NCBI RefSeq assembly: GCF_002807055.1
Contig: NZ_NIXN01000007.1
Span: forward strand, 1-64,000
DNA length: 64,000 nucleotides
Reading direction: 5' to 3'
Source of the DNA: Confluentibacter citreus
GTDB lineage: Bacteria; Bacteroidota; Bacteroidia; Flavobacteriales; Flavobacteriaceae
Below the pieces are notes generated by a model, which worked only from the letters and a program-made list of their open reading frames with translations, did no database searches and was not told where the DNA came from. A program made the translations under genes and the position numbers. Positions 19,153 to 28,124 of the stretch are shown here, one piece after another; the first letter of the stretch is position 1, and every line of letters starts with the position of its first letter.

Positions 19153-19431
19153 TATGGTTGCTTTTAAATTACAATTCAGCGGTTATAAATTACAATTCGG
19201 TTAATACCTTTTTTATTTTCTCTACTCTCATAAGATATTTGTTTCATAATTAAAAAAAACGAAAACATGAAACATCTAATCCCTATAACCACCTTATTGG
19301 TTTCGGCATTGCCAAATGGGCAGCCAAATTTAAAATCCCATTGGAACTTTTTATTAACTTTAAAGCAGAAATACCATTAAAAAATTGACTACAATAACCT
19401 TGCAAAAGCATTGTAATCTTGAAGAAACACT
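19153..19431. other. intergenic region with a possible gene remnant
   Basis: About 280 bp. A 37-codon frame starting at 19267 (MKHLIPITTLL) begins like a membrane or secreted protein but soon looks out of frame. The +1 frame then reads GIAKWAAKFKIPLELFINF before a stop at 19388. This is the pattern of a frameshifted fragment, although a chance frame is equally possible. Nothing else is recognised. Confidence 0.25.
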
Positions 19432-20778
19432 ATGACAAAATTGATTAAAAATATCATCGTAACGTTTATAATTGGTTGCTTGGTTTATATAATTAGCAGC
19501 TTTTTATCCCATGGATTCAGATATGAAAGTTTCAATGAAGGTATTATCGATTTTTTAATGTATCAGTTATATGCTTTTCTTCTCGGGTTTTCCAATCTGT
19601 ATTTTTTCAATTATTTAGAAAGACTTACATGGAAAAAAAGAGATAAAATAAAACGTATAAGTATTGGTATTATTGGTTCGACGGTAGTAACGTTACTAGG
19701 GTTGTTTTTAATTAGGGCACTAACGGCCATGATGTTTAACGGTAAAACATTTTTTGCTTTTATAGCAGACGAACGTTTTAGGTATTACCAATTCGGACTA
19801 TGGATTACCATAACCATCGTTATCATTTTTCACATTGTATATTATTACAATAAGTATCAGCAAAACAAAATAAAAGAACAAAAGGTTATTGCGGGTACGG
19901 CAAGTGCTAAGTTTGATGCTTTAAAAAATCAGTTAGACCCCCATTTTTTATTCAACAGTTTAAATGTGCTGACGAGTTTAATTGAAGAAAATCCAGAAAA
20001 TGCTCAAAAATTCACCACATCGTTATCCAAAGTATATCGCTATGTTTTAGAACAAAAGGATAAAGAATTGGTCTCGGTTGATGAAGAATTGGAGTTTGCT
20101 AAAACGTATATGTCTTTATTAAAAATGCGTTTCGAGGACAGCATTGTTTTTGAAATGCCCGAAAAAGCATCCAATCCAGAAAGTAAAGTGGTGCCTTTAT
20201 CCTTGCAATTGCTTTTAGAAAATGCCGTAAAGCACAATATGGTAACCTCTAGTAAACCATTGCATATTAAAATTTATGAAGACGGTAACTATTTAGTTGT
20301 AGAAAATAATCTTCAATTAAAAGACATCGTAAAAAAGAGTAGCGGCGTGGGCTTAAGCAATATCATGCAACGCTACGATTTATTAACAACCAAAAAAATA
20401 AGTATAAACAAAGAAGCCAATAGGTTTGCAGTAGCCATCCCTATGCTCACAAAACAAATATCAATTATGAGAACACAACAATCAGAATCTAGAATGGAAG
20501 ATAGCTATATAAGAGCTCGTAACCATGTTGAAGAACTTAAGAATTTTTATTACAGCCTAGTATCCTACGTCTTTGTAATACCCTTTTTAATATTCATTAA
20601 TTATAGAACCTATTGGGGTTTCCAGTGGTTTTGGTTCCCCATGTTAGGCTGGGGAATCGGGTTGGCAGTTCAAGCCTTTAGGGTATATGTTAGCGATACA
20701 TTTTTAGGAAGTACTTGGGAAAAACGCAAGATAGAACAGTTTATGAGACAAGAAGAAGAACAAAAACGTTGGAACTAA
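19432..20778 (+). CDS. LytS-type sensor histidine kinase with C-terminal 2TM domain
   Basis: A 448-residue inner membrane kinase. Four hydrophobic helices (about 7-145) lead to the His_kinase (LytS/YehU-type) domain, with the phospho-acceptor histidine in LKNQLDPHFLFNSLN near residue 170. A short ATPase domain follows (LLLENAVKHN, GVGLSNIMQRY). An extra 2TM domain occupies about residues 350-448, beginning EDSYIRARNHVEELKNFYYSLV, with two membrane helices and a charged WEKRKIEQFM tail. The same type of domain is encoded as a separate protein directly downstream. The partner is the LytTR regulator at 21182. Confidence 0.93.
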   Translation: MTKLIKNIIVTFIIGCLVYIISSFLSHGFRYESFNEGIIDFLMYQLYAFLLGFSNLYFFNYLERLTWKKRDKIKRISIGIIGSTVVTLLGLFLIRALTAMMFNGKTFFAFIADERFRYYQFGLWITITIVIIFHIVYYYNKYQQNKIKEQKVIAGTASAKFDALKNQLDPHFLFNSLNVLTSLIEENPENAQKFTTSLSKVYRYVLEQKDKELVSVDEELEFAKTYMSLLKMRFEDSIVFEMPEKASNPESKVVPLSLQLLLENAVKHNMVTSSKPLHIKIYEDGNYLVVENNLQLKDIVKKSSGVGLSNIMQRYDLLTTKKISINKEANRFAVAIPMLTKQISIMRTQQSESRMEDSYIRARNHVEELKNFYYSLVSYVFVIPFLIFINYRTYWGFQWFWFPMLGWGIGLAVQAFRVYVSDTFLGSTWEKRKIEQFMRQEEEQKRWN

Positions 20779-20789
20779 ACACCTTTATC

Positions 20790-21089
20790 ATGGAAAAATA
20801 TAAAAAAGAAGATGCTTATATAAGAGCAGAAAAGAGGTTAAAAGAGCTAAAAGGCTTCTACTGGCATGCGTTCTGGTATGTTGTGGTCAATTTATTTTTA
20901 ATCGGAATGGTTGTGGTAAATGGGGGTGATATAATGCATTTTGGCACATTTTCTACAGCGCTTTTCTGGGGGATTGGTTTGGGTTTTCATGCCTTAGGTA
21001 TATTTGGTAAAAACCTGATGTTCTCTAAAGATTGGGAAGATCGAAAAGTTCAGGAATTTATGGATAAGGAGAAAAAGAAATGGGAGTGA
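20790..21089 (+). CDS. 2TM domain protein
   Basis: A 99-residue protein starting at 20790. A longer frame from 20715 overlaps the kinase and lacks a domain start. It contains a single 2TM domain: an amphipathic EDAYIRAEKRLKELKGFYWH helix, two membrane helices (about 27-47 and 56-75), and a DRKVQEFMDKEKKKWE tail. It is strikingly similar in layout to the C-terminus of the kinase encoded 11 bp upstream. It is part of the kinase/LytTR operon and could modulate or dimerise with the kinase, which is inference. Confidence 0.88.
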   Translation: MEKYKKEDAYIRAEKRLKELKGFYWHAFWYVVVNLFLIGMVVVNGGDIMHFGTFSTALFWGIGLGFHALGIFGKNLMFSKDWEDRKVQEFMDKEKKKWE

Positions 21090-21181
21090 TTTGGTTTTCA
21101 GTCGCAGTCGCAGTTTTCAGTTTCAAATAAAATCTTGATAGCTTAGCATCTTTGTAACTTTGAACCTTTACAATTAAAAAA

Positions 21182-21937
21182 ATGAAAGTAATTATTATAG
21201 AAGACGAAAAACCATCCGCTCGCCGTTTGCAACGTATGTTGGAAAAACTAGGAATTCAAGCAAAAACCATGTTGCATTCGGTGGAAGAATCCTTGGAATG
21301 GTTTCAAAACAACCAGCATCCCGATTTGATTTTTCTGGATATTCAATTGAGCGATGGTTTGTCGTTTGAAATTTTCGAAACCATAGATATTAAAAGTGCT
21401 GTTATTTTCACCACAGCTTATGATGAGTATGCGTTGCAGGCGTTTAAACTGAATAGCATCGATTATTTGTTAAAACCCATTGATGAAGACGATTTGGCAA
21501 AAGCCGTAAAAAAATACCAAGACCGTATACCACAAAAGCAAACCGTAAATATCGATTTTAATGATATTAAAAAACTGTTGGTAAACCCAATAGACCGCGA
21601 GTATAAAAAACGCTTCTCAGTAAAGGTTGGACAACATATCAAACTGATTAATATAGATGACATCGAGTGTTTTTACAGTGAAAATAAAGGCACGTATTTG
21701 CATTGTACCGATGGTAGGAATTATTTATTGGATACCACGTTGGAACTCTTGGAAAATGAGTTGGAACCAAGAACCTTCTTCAGGATAAACCGTAAGTTTT
21801 TTGTAAACATTCGCGCCATAAAAGATATGGTAAGTTATACCAATTCGCGTTTACAAATAAAACTAAAAACGTATAATGCTGACGAGGTTATTGTAGCAAG
21901 GGAACGGGTCAAGGATTTTAAGGAGTGGTTGGAGTAG
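21182..21937 (+). CDS. LytTR-family response regulator
   Basis: A 251-residue regulator. The receiver domain covers residues 1-120, with IIEDEKPSARRL, the phosphorylated aspartate in HPDLIFLDIQL, and the FTTAYDEYALQAF and YLLKPI signatures. The LytTR DNA-binding domain covers about 140-250 (RFSVKVGQHIKLINIDDIECFYSE, RTFFRINRKFFVNI). It is the output partner of the LytS kinase two genes upstream, with 92 bp between it and the 2TM gene. Targets are unknown; tandem LytTR sites were not identified in the window. Confidence 0.95.
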   Translation: MKVIIIEDEKPSARRLQRMLEKLGIQAKTMLHSVEESLEWFQNNQHPDLIFLDIQLSDGLSFEIFETIDIKSAVIFTTAYDEYALQAFKLNSIDYLLKPIDEDDLAKAVKKYQDRIPQKQTVNIDFNDIKKLLVNPIDREYKKRFSVKVGQHIKLINIDDIECFYSENKGTYLHCTDGRNYLLDTTLELLENELEPRTFFRINRKFFVNIRAIKDMVSYTNSRLQIKLKTYNADEVIVARERVKDFKEWLE

Positions 21938-21957
21938 AGGTTTTAAAGGTTGCTTTT

Positions 21958-22012
21958 AACTTTCAAAATATGGATAGTTTCAATTATCTATATCGATAGT
22001 TAAACGAATTTA
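21958..22012. repeat. dispersed hairpin repeat, copy B
   Basis: Structure aac (21958-21960), 38 nt, gttaaac (21999-22005), then gaattta. The interior contains atatggata and tatctatat, which pair with one wobble. Same layout and length as copy A at 15589. It lies 20 bp after the LytTR stop codon, in the region converging with miaA. Confidence 0.65.
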
Positions 22013-22085
22013 GAATTTTTTTCTCACAAAGTCATTTAAATATTTAACAAAGCAATGGTTTATGTATATATTTAATTAAATGAGC

Positions 22086-22209
22086 TTCTCGATACAATTT
22101 TCTCATGCTTCGAAAATCACTCGAAGTGACATTTGGTTAATAATATCAAATTTAGTTAGCCTGTCAGTTCGAGTGAAATAGTGAGGCACGAGCTATTTTG
22201 TATCGAGAA
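22086..22209. repeat. 124-bp terminal-inverted-repeat element, copy 1
   Basis: The ends are ttctcgatac (22086-22095) and gtatcgagaa (22200-22209), a perfect 10-bp inverted repeat. Inner inverted blocks cactcgaagtgac (about 22118-22130) and gtcagttcgagtg (about 22163-22175) make most of the element foldable. A second copy is at 30974-31096. It has no coding capacity, which is MITE- or REP-like. Confidence 0.85.
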
Positions 22210-22233
22210 CCATCTTTAAAAACAAACACTCAA

Positions 22234-23142
22234 TTAATGTATTTTAGATTCTACACTTTCAATAACAACCTCAAAATCCACCAAATAATCAAACCACAAA
22301 ATACTGTCATCTTTTTTAAACCAAGTGAGTTGGCGTTTGGCAAAGCGGCGTGTGTTTTTTTTAATCTCAGAAATGGCAAAATCCAAATCACATTCACCAT
22401 TTAAATAATTAAAGAGTTCTTTATAGCCTACTGTCTTTAAGGCATTTAAATGTTGGTACGGCAACAAACTTTCCACTTCTTTAAGTAAACCTGCTTGCAT
22501 CATCATGTCTACACGCTGGTTAATGCGGTTGTAGATAATGGGTCTGTCAGCAGTGAGTCCAATCGTAATGGTTTTAAAATTACGTGTGACTTTCTCTTTA
22601 TTTAAAAAAGACGAATAAGGTTTGCCTGTACCGATGCAAATTTCTAAAGCACGAATCACCCGATGCGGATTATCAATAGCAATGGTTTTATATGAGGTTA
22701 TATCTAATTGCTTTAATTGTTCTTGTAAATAGGGAAGTCCTTTGGTTTCTAGATCGGTATTTAGTGTCTCACGTATGTTACTATCAACTTCAGGAAAATC
22801 ATCTAAACCTTTAGTAACTGCATCTACATACAATCCAGAACCGCCAACCAAGACAACTACGTTTTTGGTTTTAAAAAGCGTTTCTAAACATTGCAGTGCA
22901 TCCTTTTCAAAAGCACCCACGTTATAATTATCTTGAATGGATTTATGATGAATGAAATGATGTTTTACGGTAGCGATTTCTTCTTGTGTTGGTGCCGCAG
23001 TGCCAATGTGCATTTCTTTAAAAAACTGTCTCGAATCTGCCGAAATAATCTCTGTTTCAAAGTGTTGTGCCAGTTTAATGCTTAAAGCAGTTTTGCCAAT
23101 GGCCGTTGGGCCCACAATAGAAATTAAAAACTTAGTCATCAT
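22234..23142 (-). CDS. miaA: tRNA dimethylallyltransferase
   Basis: MiaA adds the dimethylallyl group to A37 of tRNAs reading UNN codons. The start at 23142 (MMTKFLISIVGPTAIGKTAL) gives 302 residues, the normal family length. A longer frame to 23202 would run deep into the channel gene and adds sequence without homology. The P-loop GPTAIGKT, SADSRQFFKEMHIGTAAP, and VGGSGLYVDAV (near 95) are diagnostic. It overlaps the end of the ion channel gene by about 11 bp. Confidence 0.96.
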   Translation of the reverse strand: MMTKFLISIVGPTAIGKTALSIKLAQHFETEIISADSRQFFKEMHIGTAAPTQEEIATVKHHFIHHKSIQDNYNVGAFEKDALQCLETLFKTKNVVVLVGGSGLYVDAVTKGLDDFPEVDSNIRETLNTDLETKGLPYLQEQLKQLDITSYKTIAIDNPHRVIRALEICIGTGKPYSSFLNKEKVTRNFKTITIGLTADRPIIYNRINQRVDMMMQAGLLKEVESLLPYQHLNALKTVGYKELFNYLNGECDLDFAISEIKKNTRRFAKRQLTWFKKDDSILWFDYLVDFEVVIESVESKIH

Positions 23143-23977
23143 GTAGTTTATGGCCACAATTATGGCAAAATTCGGATTTCTCCATGTGATCTTGTTCACC
23201 ACAACTCGGACAAGGGTTTCGGTTTCCGATTAAAAAGATACTTCCTTTACGCTTAGATTGTGCAAGTTCTGCGGTAACAATACCTGTTGGTACAGCAATA
23301 ATGCCGTAACCTAAAATCATGATGAACGAGGCCACTACCTGTCCCAATGGTGTTATGGGGTGTATATCTCCGTAGCCAACCGTGGTTAGGGTTACAATGC
23401 ACCAATAAATACTCACAGGAATACTTGTAAAACCATTTTCCTTACCTTCAATCACATACATTAATGAGCCTAGAAGTACACATACCACAAGCACAAAATA
23501 AATGAATATGACAATCTTGGTTCGACTCGTTTTAAGGGCCAATCTGAGTTGTGATGCTTGTCCCATGAAACTTACCAGATTAAGTATTCTAAACAAACGT
23601 AACAGTCTTAATGCCCTAACAACCGAAAGTATCTGGGCTCCACCCAAGAAAAACGAGAGGTACATGGGCAAAATGGCTATAAAATCTATGATGCCATAAA
23701 AACTAAAAATATATTCCGAAGGTTTTTTTATGGAGATAATGCGTAGAATGTATTCTATCGTGAAGAAAATGGTAATAATCCATTCACATATAACAAAAAA
23801 TTGGTGGTACTTATCATCTATAAAATCGACTGTTTCAAGCATCACCATGAGTACACTCAATAAAATTAGCCCAAGTAATACAAGATCGAACAATCTGCCC
23901 ATCATGGTATTTGTACCATAAATGACAATGTGCACTTTCTGCCGGAAGATATCGAATTTAGATTTTTCTGTATCCAT
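23132..23977 (-). CDS. voltage-gated-type potassium channel with C-terminal zinc ribbon
   Basis: A 281-residue inner membrane channel with six helices. An S4-like arginine series (VRALRLLRLFRILNLV) is near residue 125, and the pore filter TTVGYGDIHP near residue 205 indicates K+ selectivity. The C-terminus is unusual: after the S6 helix and a short linker it ends in a small zinc ribbon, CPSCG, 12 residues, CHNCG. The ribbon may set assembly or bind metal, which is inference. The gene is upstream of miaA and overlaps it slightly. Confidence 0.92.
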   Translation of the reverse strand: MDTEKSKFDIFRQKVHIVIYGTNTMMGRLFDLVLLGLILLSVLMVMLETVDFIDDKYHQFFVICEWIITIFFTIEYILRIISIKKPSEYIFSFYGIIDFIAILPMYLSFFLGGAQILSVVRALRLLRLFRILNLVSFMGQASQLRLALKTSRTKIVIFIYFVLVVCVLLGSLMYVIEGKENGFTSIPVSIYWCIVTLTTVGYGDIHPITPLGQVVASFIMILGYGIIAVPTGIVTAELAQSKRKGSIFLIGNRNPCPSCGEQDHMEKSEFCHNCGHKLHDD

Positions 23978-24022
23978 AAAAAACTATAGATTCAAATCTA
24001 CAAAAATTATAGTTGAGAATCT

Positions 24023-25981
24023 TTAAATCTTCTTTATTACAATGGTGGCGTTTTTTTGAATATCCACAATTTTGGTCATGAATTCCTTTAGGTAGGGGTA
24101 ATATTCTGGAGCATAGAGCGCTTCTTTAAAATCGATTCTCAATGTTAAGCTAGCAGTTTGTCCCAAAGTCTTAGAAGATAAAGCTACCATACCAGTATTA
24201 TTAGGTAAAGCTACTATGAAATCCTTAGGCAATTCCAAAACAGCATACTTGTCTCCCAAATTGATATTAAGCATATAAAAATAGGAGTCCTTGTAGCCAA
24301 AATCTATTGGGTAAGTCCGTTCTTGCAATTTAAAAGGGTTTTCGCTGAAGAATTTAACCAAAAAAGGATTTAGATATAGGTTGTCCCCAATAGTCTCTGT
24401 CTCTAACGAGATATTATAGGATTCAGAAAAATCTGGACTTGTCTTACCTTCCGTGGTTATTTCATGATTGGTTATTTCAATACTTGGATAATTATTTTCG
24501 AGCCCATTAACATAGGCCTCTTTATTTGGATAATAGGACTTTTTAAAATTTAGTGAATGATACCCAGTACTTTTGCCACTAATGCTGCCTACTAATTTGT
24601 CGTTTTCATTAAAATTTAGGGTAGCATTATATAAATATTGTGAAACATTTTTTGGTGCGATGTCAATCCAGTTGCTTCCTTTTTTAAAGTCTAGCAGACG
24701 ACCATATAGATTTAAACATCTAAAAGGAAGTTCCCCAAAACTTAAATAGCTATCTGTGGCATCCAATAAATATGTTTTGTTATCAATGGTAGCTTGAACA
24801 ATTAAATAATTAAATTCTGAAATTACTGGAAATATTTTAGTTGCAAAGCCATTATTTCTAGTCGATAACAACACAGGTTTTACTTGAATACCAGTTCCTT
24901 CCAATAAATTATGGAGCAATATATTTATTTCTGAAACATTCCCAGATTTATCTTTAATAATATCTTTTACAGATACATCCTTAAAAATATGATACTCTTC
25001 ATTCCATGTATAATTTTCTTGTACATAATTGTAAACAGCCATTGCTTTTTTTAAGGCGTCTGGCTCGTTTAAAATAGTTGATGATAATAATTCATCTGCT
25101 TCAACGAACCTAGATAGTTGCCTTCCAATGTTTTGATCTTTCTCCAGCTCTTTATCTACGGTTTCCCAAGTTTTAGCATAATCATTTTTAATACCTTGAA
25201 AGTCAGTAAAGGTTTGTAGTTCATACTCCACCCGAGCTAAATAGTTTGTTTTGTGGGTCATGTAGTCCTCCTCAATAAATGCAGGTATATTTTTCATTAC
25301 ATATAGAGAATTGCTACAATCGGCTGAACCGCCATTTGGGACTTCAAGACATCTTTTCTCTATTTTAGATTCATTAATAAACAGTTCCAGTCCACCGACT
25401 AATTTTATGTGATAGTTCCAATTTCCGGGGATGCTAGCGGCGTATTCACTATGCAACTTTGGGATACTGCTTTGAAAATTCCATCCTTTATAATTAAACA
25501 TAAAAGGAGATGTTAATGTGTAACTATATGTTATTACTGACCCTTCTTGTATGTTGGGCATTGTGAATTTTACTAGTGTATGGTTCTCATCATATTTTTC
25601 AGTGAAAATATCTTTGGCCTCTAAATTGGTTTTAACAACCTCTCCATTTATTAAGTTATAGATGGTTGCAATAATTTTATCCACCTTTTCTGAATTACGC
25701 TCATTATTATAAAGTGGAATGGTAATGTTGGCATTATCAAAACCTTTTCGGTTCAAAATTTTTATTTTATGCTGAACATCCGTTTTTAAATTAAATTCAT
25801 TTTTATCAACATAACTGTTTCCGCGTTCATATATTACGAGTGCATTTGCAGTTGTATCTCTTTTAAAAGTTCTTGATTTAATATCATCTAATGTTGCCCT
25901 ATAATTTTCGGAATCATAATTTTCTTGTGAGAAACCTAGAGCGCTTAATGTAAAGGTGAAAAATAAGAAGAATTTTTTCAT
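24023..25981 (-). CDS. DUF3857/transglutaminase-like exported protein
   Basis: A 652-residue protein with a signal peptide (1-18, GFSQ). The DUF3857 domain covers about 55-220 and a transglutaminase-like segment about 270-380 (ALKKAMAVYNYVQENYTWN, SGNVSEINILLHNLL). A C-terminal beta-rich part follows. In the transglutaminase core the usual catalytic cysteine position reads GNVSEINILL, with serine and no cysteine nearby, so the domain is probably non-enzymatic. The family is common in Bacteroidota and its role is not known. The start overlaps the stop of the exonuclease gene by 4 bp (ATGA). Confidence 0.82.
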   Translation of the reverse strand: MKKFFLFFTFTLSALGFSQENYDSENYRATLDDIKSRTFKRDTTANALVIYERGNSYVDKNEFNLKTDVQHKIKILNRKGFDNANITIPLYNNERNSEKVDKIIATIYNLINGEVVKTNLEAKDIFTEKYDENHTLVKFTMPNIQEGSVITYSYTLTSPFMFNYKGWNFQSSIPKLHSEYAASIPGNWNYHIKLVGGLELFINESKIEKRCLEVPNGGSADCSNSLYVMKNIPAFIEEDYMTHKTNYLARVEYELQTFTDFQGIKNDYAKTWETVDKELEKDQNIGRQLSRFVEADELLSSTILNEPDALKKAMAVYNYVQENYTWNEEYHIFKDVSVKDIIKDKSGNVSEINILLHNLLEGTGIQVKPVLLSTRNNGFATKIFPVISEFNYLIVQATIDNKTYLLDATDSYLSFGELPFRCLNLYGRLLDFKKGSNWIDIAPKNVSQYLYNATLNFNENDKLVGSISGKSTGYHSLNFKKSYYPNKEAYVNGLENNYPSIEITNHEITTEGKTSPDFSESYNISLETETIGDNLYLNPFLVKFFSENPFKLQERTYPIDFGYKDSYFYMLNINLGDKYAVLELPKDFIVALPNNTGMVALSSKTLGQTASLTLRIDFKEALYAPEYYPYLKEFMTKIVDIQKNATIVIKKI

Positions 25982-27348
25982 GTCTGATTGAAGTAATGTT
26001 GTTTGACTTGCTTGTTTTTCCTTAAATAACTTTGAATAATATGTTGGGTGTCTCTATTATTTTCCATAGGTGTAATAATAGATTCTAAAACCTCAATATT
26101 ATTGATTTGATAATTCAAATTAAAAAAGCCTAAGCCCTTAAAAACACCACTTTCAATCAGAATGGCGCTTCGTTCGTCAATATCACGACCTCTATCAATA
26201 ATCACCAAGTTTTTATTTTTGTAACTATTTTTGTTGATAAGGGCTTCCACACGTCTATTATAATCTTCAGGTGCTTCTTTTTGAATACAGGCACCGGCGC
26301 ATTCCTTGATGTCATATTTAAAACAGCTTGTTTTTGTGTTGTAAATACCGGCTAATTTTTGACATAATTGGTATTCTTCCACCATATGAAACATAAATGT
26401 TTTGGCGCTTTGCCTGTTGGCAAATGTGGTAATGGGATTTTTACGGCCATCTACAATATCAATTTTAAGATTGATGTAGCCATGATCATCAACGAAACTA
26501 TACAAGGCATGTGTGAAAACTTTTCGGCGTAATGCTCTATTGTAAATGGGATTGTTGCGTTTTATTTCTTCACTTTCTTTTAAAAGCGCTACCAATTCAC
26601 TGCCTGTAGCTTCGTAGGTTACGGCAGCAACTTGCATTTGTATTTTTTTTGATTTTGGATTTGTATTTGTAAAATGCTGATTGACGCGCTTTTTTATATT
26701 GTTGCTTTTGCCAATATATATAATTTCACCGTCAGATTTATGCATATAATACACCCCGGTAACCGCAGGTATTTGTTCAATAATATTAATATGTCTAGGT
26801 TCTAATTGATGCTTCGGGTTTAAACGAATGGATTCTTGAATGATGCTTTTGGTGGAATCTTTATCAAGCAACATTTTAAACAGTTTAACGGTCGCCATGG
26901 CATCTCCAGAGGCTCTGTGTCTATCGGCTACAGGAATTCCAAGCGATCTTACCAATTTGCCCAAACTATAAGATTCTTGATTCGGGATTAAATCTTTTGC
27001 TAGTTCGACCGTACACAGTGATGGGCGTTCAAATTCAAATCCCAATCGTCTGAATTCCGTACATAAAATGCGGTAATCGAACTGGGCGTTGTGAGCCACT
27101 AAAATACAATCCTCTGTAATTTCTACAACGCGTTTGGCTATTTCATAAAACTTTGGGGCACTGCGTAGCATACTACTGTTTATACCAGTAAGATTCACTA
27201 CAAAGGGTTGAATTTCCCGTTCTGGATTTATAAGACTGATGAATTGATCAACGATTTCATGACCATCGTATTTGTAGATTGCTATTTCGGTAATGCCTTC
27301 TTCATTATACTTGCCTCCAGTAGTTTCTATGTCTAATATTGCGTACAA
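25978..27348 (-). CDS. DnaQ-like exonuclease fused to UvrC-type GIY-YIG nuclease
   Basis: A 456-residue two-nuclease protein. Residues 1-165 are a DEDDh 3'-5' exonuclease: AILDIETTG (Exo I), LVAHNAQFDYRIL (Exo II), HRASGDAMAT (Exo III with the H and D). From about 195 a UvrC-like GIY-YIG domain starts: VTGVYYMHKSDGEIIYIGKS, KKRVNQHF. The remainder contains cysteines (C-x5-C-x3-C) and no UvrC RNase H or HhH domain. This resembles DnaQ-UvrC/Cho fusions seen in several phyla and suggests a repair role. It is translationally coupled to the DUF3857 gene, probably without functional meaning. Confidence 0.9.
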   Translation of the reverse strand: MYAILDIETTGGKYNEEGITEIAIYKYDGHEIVDQFISLINPEREIQPFVVNLTGINSSMLRSAPKFYEIAKRVVEITEDCILVAHNAQFDYRILCTEFRRLGFEFERPSLCTVELAKDLIPNQESYSLGKLVRSLGIPVADRHRASGDAMATVKLFKMLLDKDSTKSIIQESIRLNPKHQLEPRHINIIEQIPAVTGVYYMHKSDGEIIYIGKSNNIKKRVNQHFTNTNPKSKKIQMQVAAVTYEATGSELVALLKESEEIKRNNPIYNRALRRKVFTHALYSFVDDHGYINLKIDIVDGRKNPITTFANRQSAKTFMFHMVEEYQLCQKLAGIYNTKTSCFKYDIKECAGACIQKEAPEDYNRRVEALINKNSYKNKNLVIIDRGRDIDERSAILIESGVFKGLGFFNLNYQINNIEVLESIITPMENNRDTQHIIQSYLRKNKQVKQHYFNQT

Positions 27349-27391
27349 AAATATTTGTTTATTTGTTTTTTGTGGAGTTGTTTATTCGTTA

Positions 27392-28060
27392 TTAATTATA
27401 ATTTCGTTCTCCGAAAATACTGCTTCCAACGCGTATCATGGTACTTCCACAATCTATGGCAAGTTTATAATCGCCACTCATGCCCATGCTTATAATTTCT
27501 GGCTTAAAGTTAAAAGATTCCATGGTTTTAAAGCCATCAAAAGTGGTTTTTAACAACGTGAATTCATTTTTTATTTGGTTGAGGTCTTCCGTAAAAGTTG
27601 CCATGCCCATAACGCCAACAATCTTGATATTTTTCAATTCTGAAAATGCTTTTGATTGAATAATGTTTGATGCTTCATGAGGTTCCATTCCAAATTTGGA
27701 ATCTTCTGAAGCTATTTTAATTTGAAATAAACAATCAATCACCCGATTGTTTTTTATGGCTTCTTTATTTATCTCTTCTAAAAGTTTAAAATTATCAACG
27801 CCATGTATTAAACGCACAAAAGGGGCCATATATTTTACTTTATTGCGTTGTACGTGCCCAATCATATGCCATTCGATGTCTTTTGGCATCTGCTCATACT
27901 TGTCAACCATTTCTTGGATTTTATTTTCCCCAAAAATGCGTTGACCTGCATTATAGACTTCCATCAAATCACTTACGGGCTTTGTTTTAGAAACAGCTAC
28001 CAATGTAACATGAGGTGGTAACTCGGATTTAATATGGTATAGGTTTGCTTTTATGGACAT
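27392..28060 (-). CDS. YggS-family pyridoxal phosphate homeostasis protein
   Basis: A 222-residue alanine-racemase-fold protein of the YggS/PLPBP family, which binds PLP and keeps B6 and amino acid pools in balance without known enzyme activity. The PLP lysine is in LVAVSKTKPV (about residue 25). FGENKIQE, WHMIGHVQRNK and the C-terminal SMGMSGDY, with the phosphate-binding RVGSSIFGER, are all present. It is a single gene in a run of minus-strand genes. Confidence 0.95.
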   Translation of the reverse strand: MSIKANLYHIKSELPPHVTLVAVSKTKPVSDLMEVYNAGQRIFGENKIQEMVDKYEQMPKDIEWHMIGHVQRNKVKYMAPFVRLIHGVDNFKLLEEINKEAIKNNRVIDCLFQIKIASEDSKFGMEPHEASNIIQSKAFSELKNIKIVGVMGMATFTEDLNQIKNEFTLLKTTFDGFKTMESFNFKPEIISMGMSGDYKLAIDCGSTMIRVGSSIFGERNYN

Positions 28061-28124
28061 TAATTGTTGTTTAGGCGTTTAATTGTTTAACTGTTTAATT
28101 GTTTTTAAGTTTAAACGCATAAAC

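Noticed and set aside
19267-19388. Short frame starting MKHLIPITTLL with a continuation in the +1 frame
   Set aside because: Could be a frameshifted gene remnant, but too short to support; described in the intergenic entry only.
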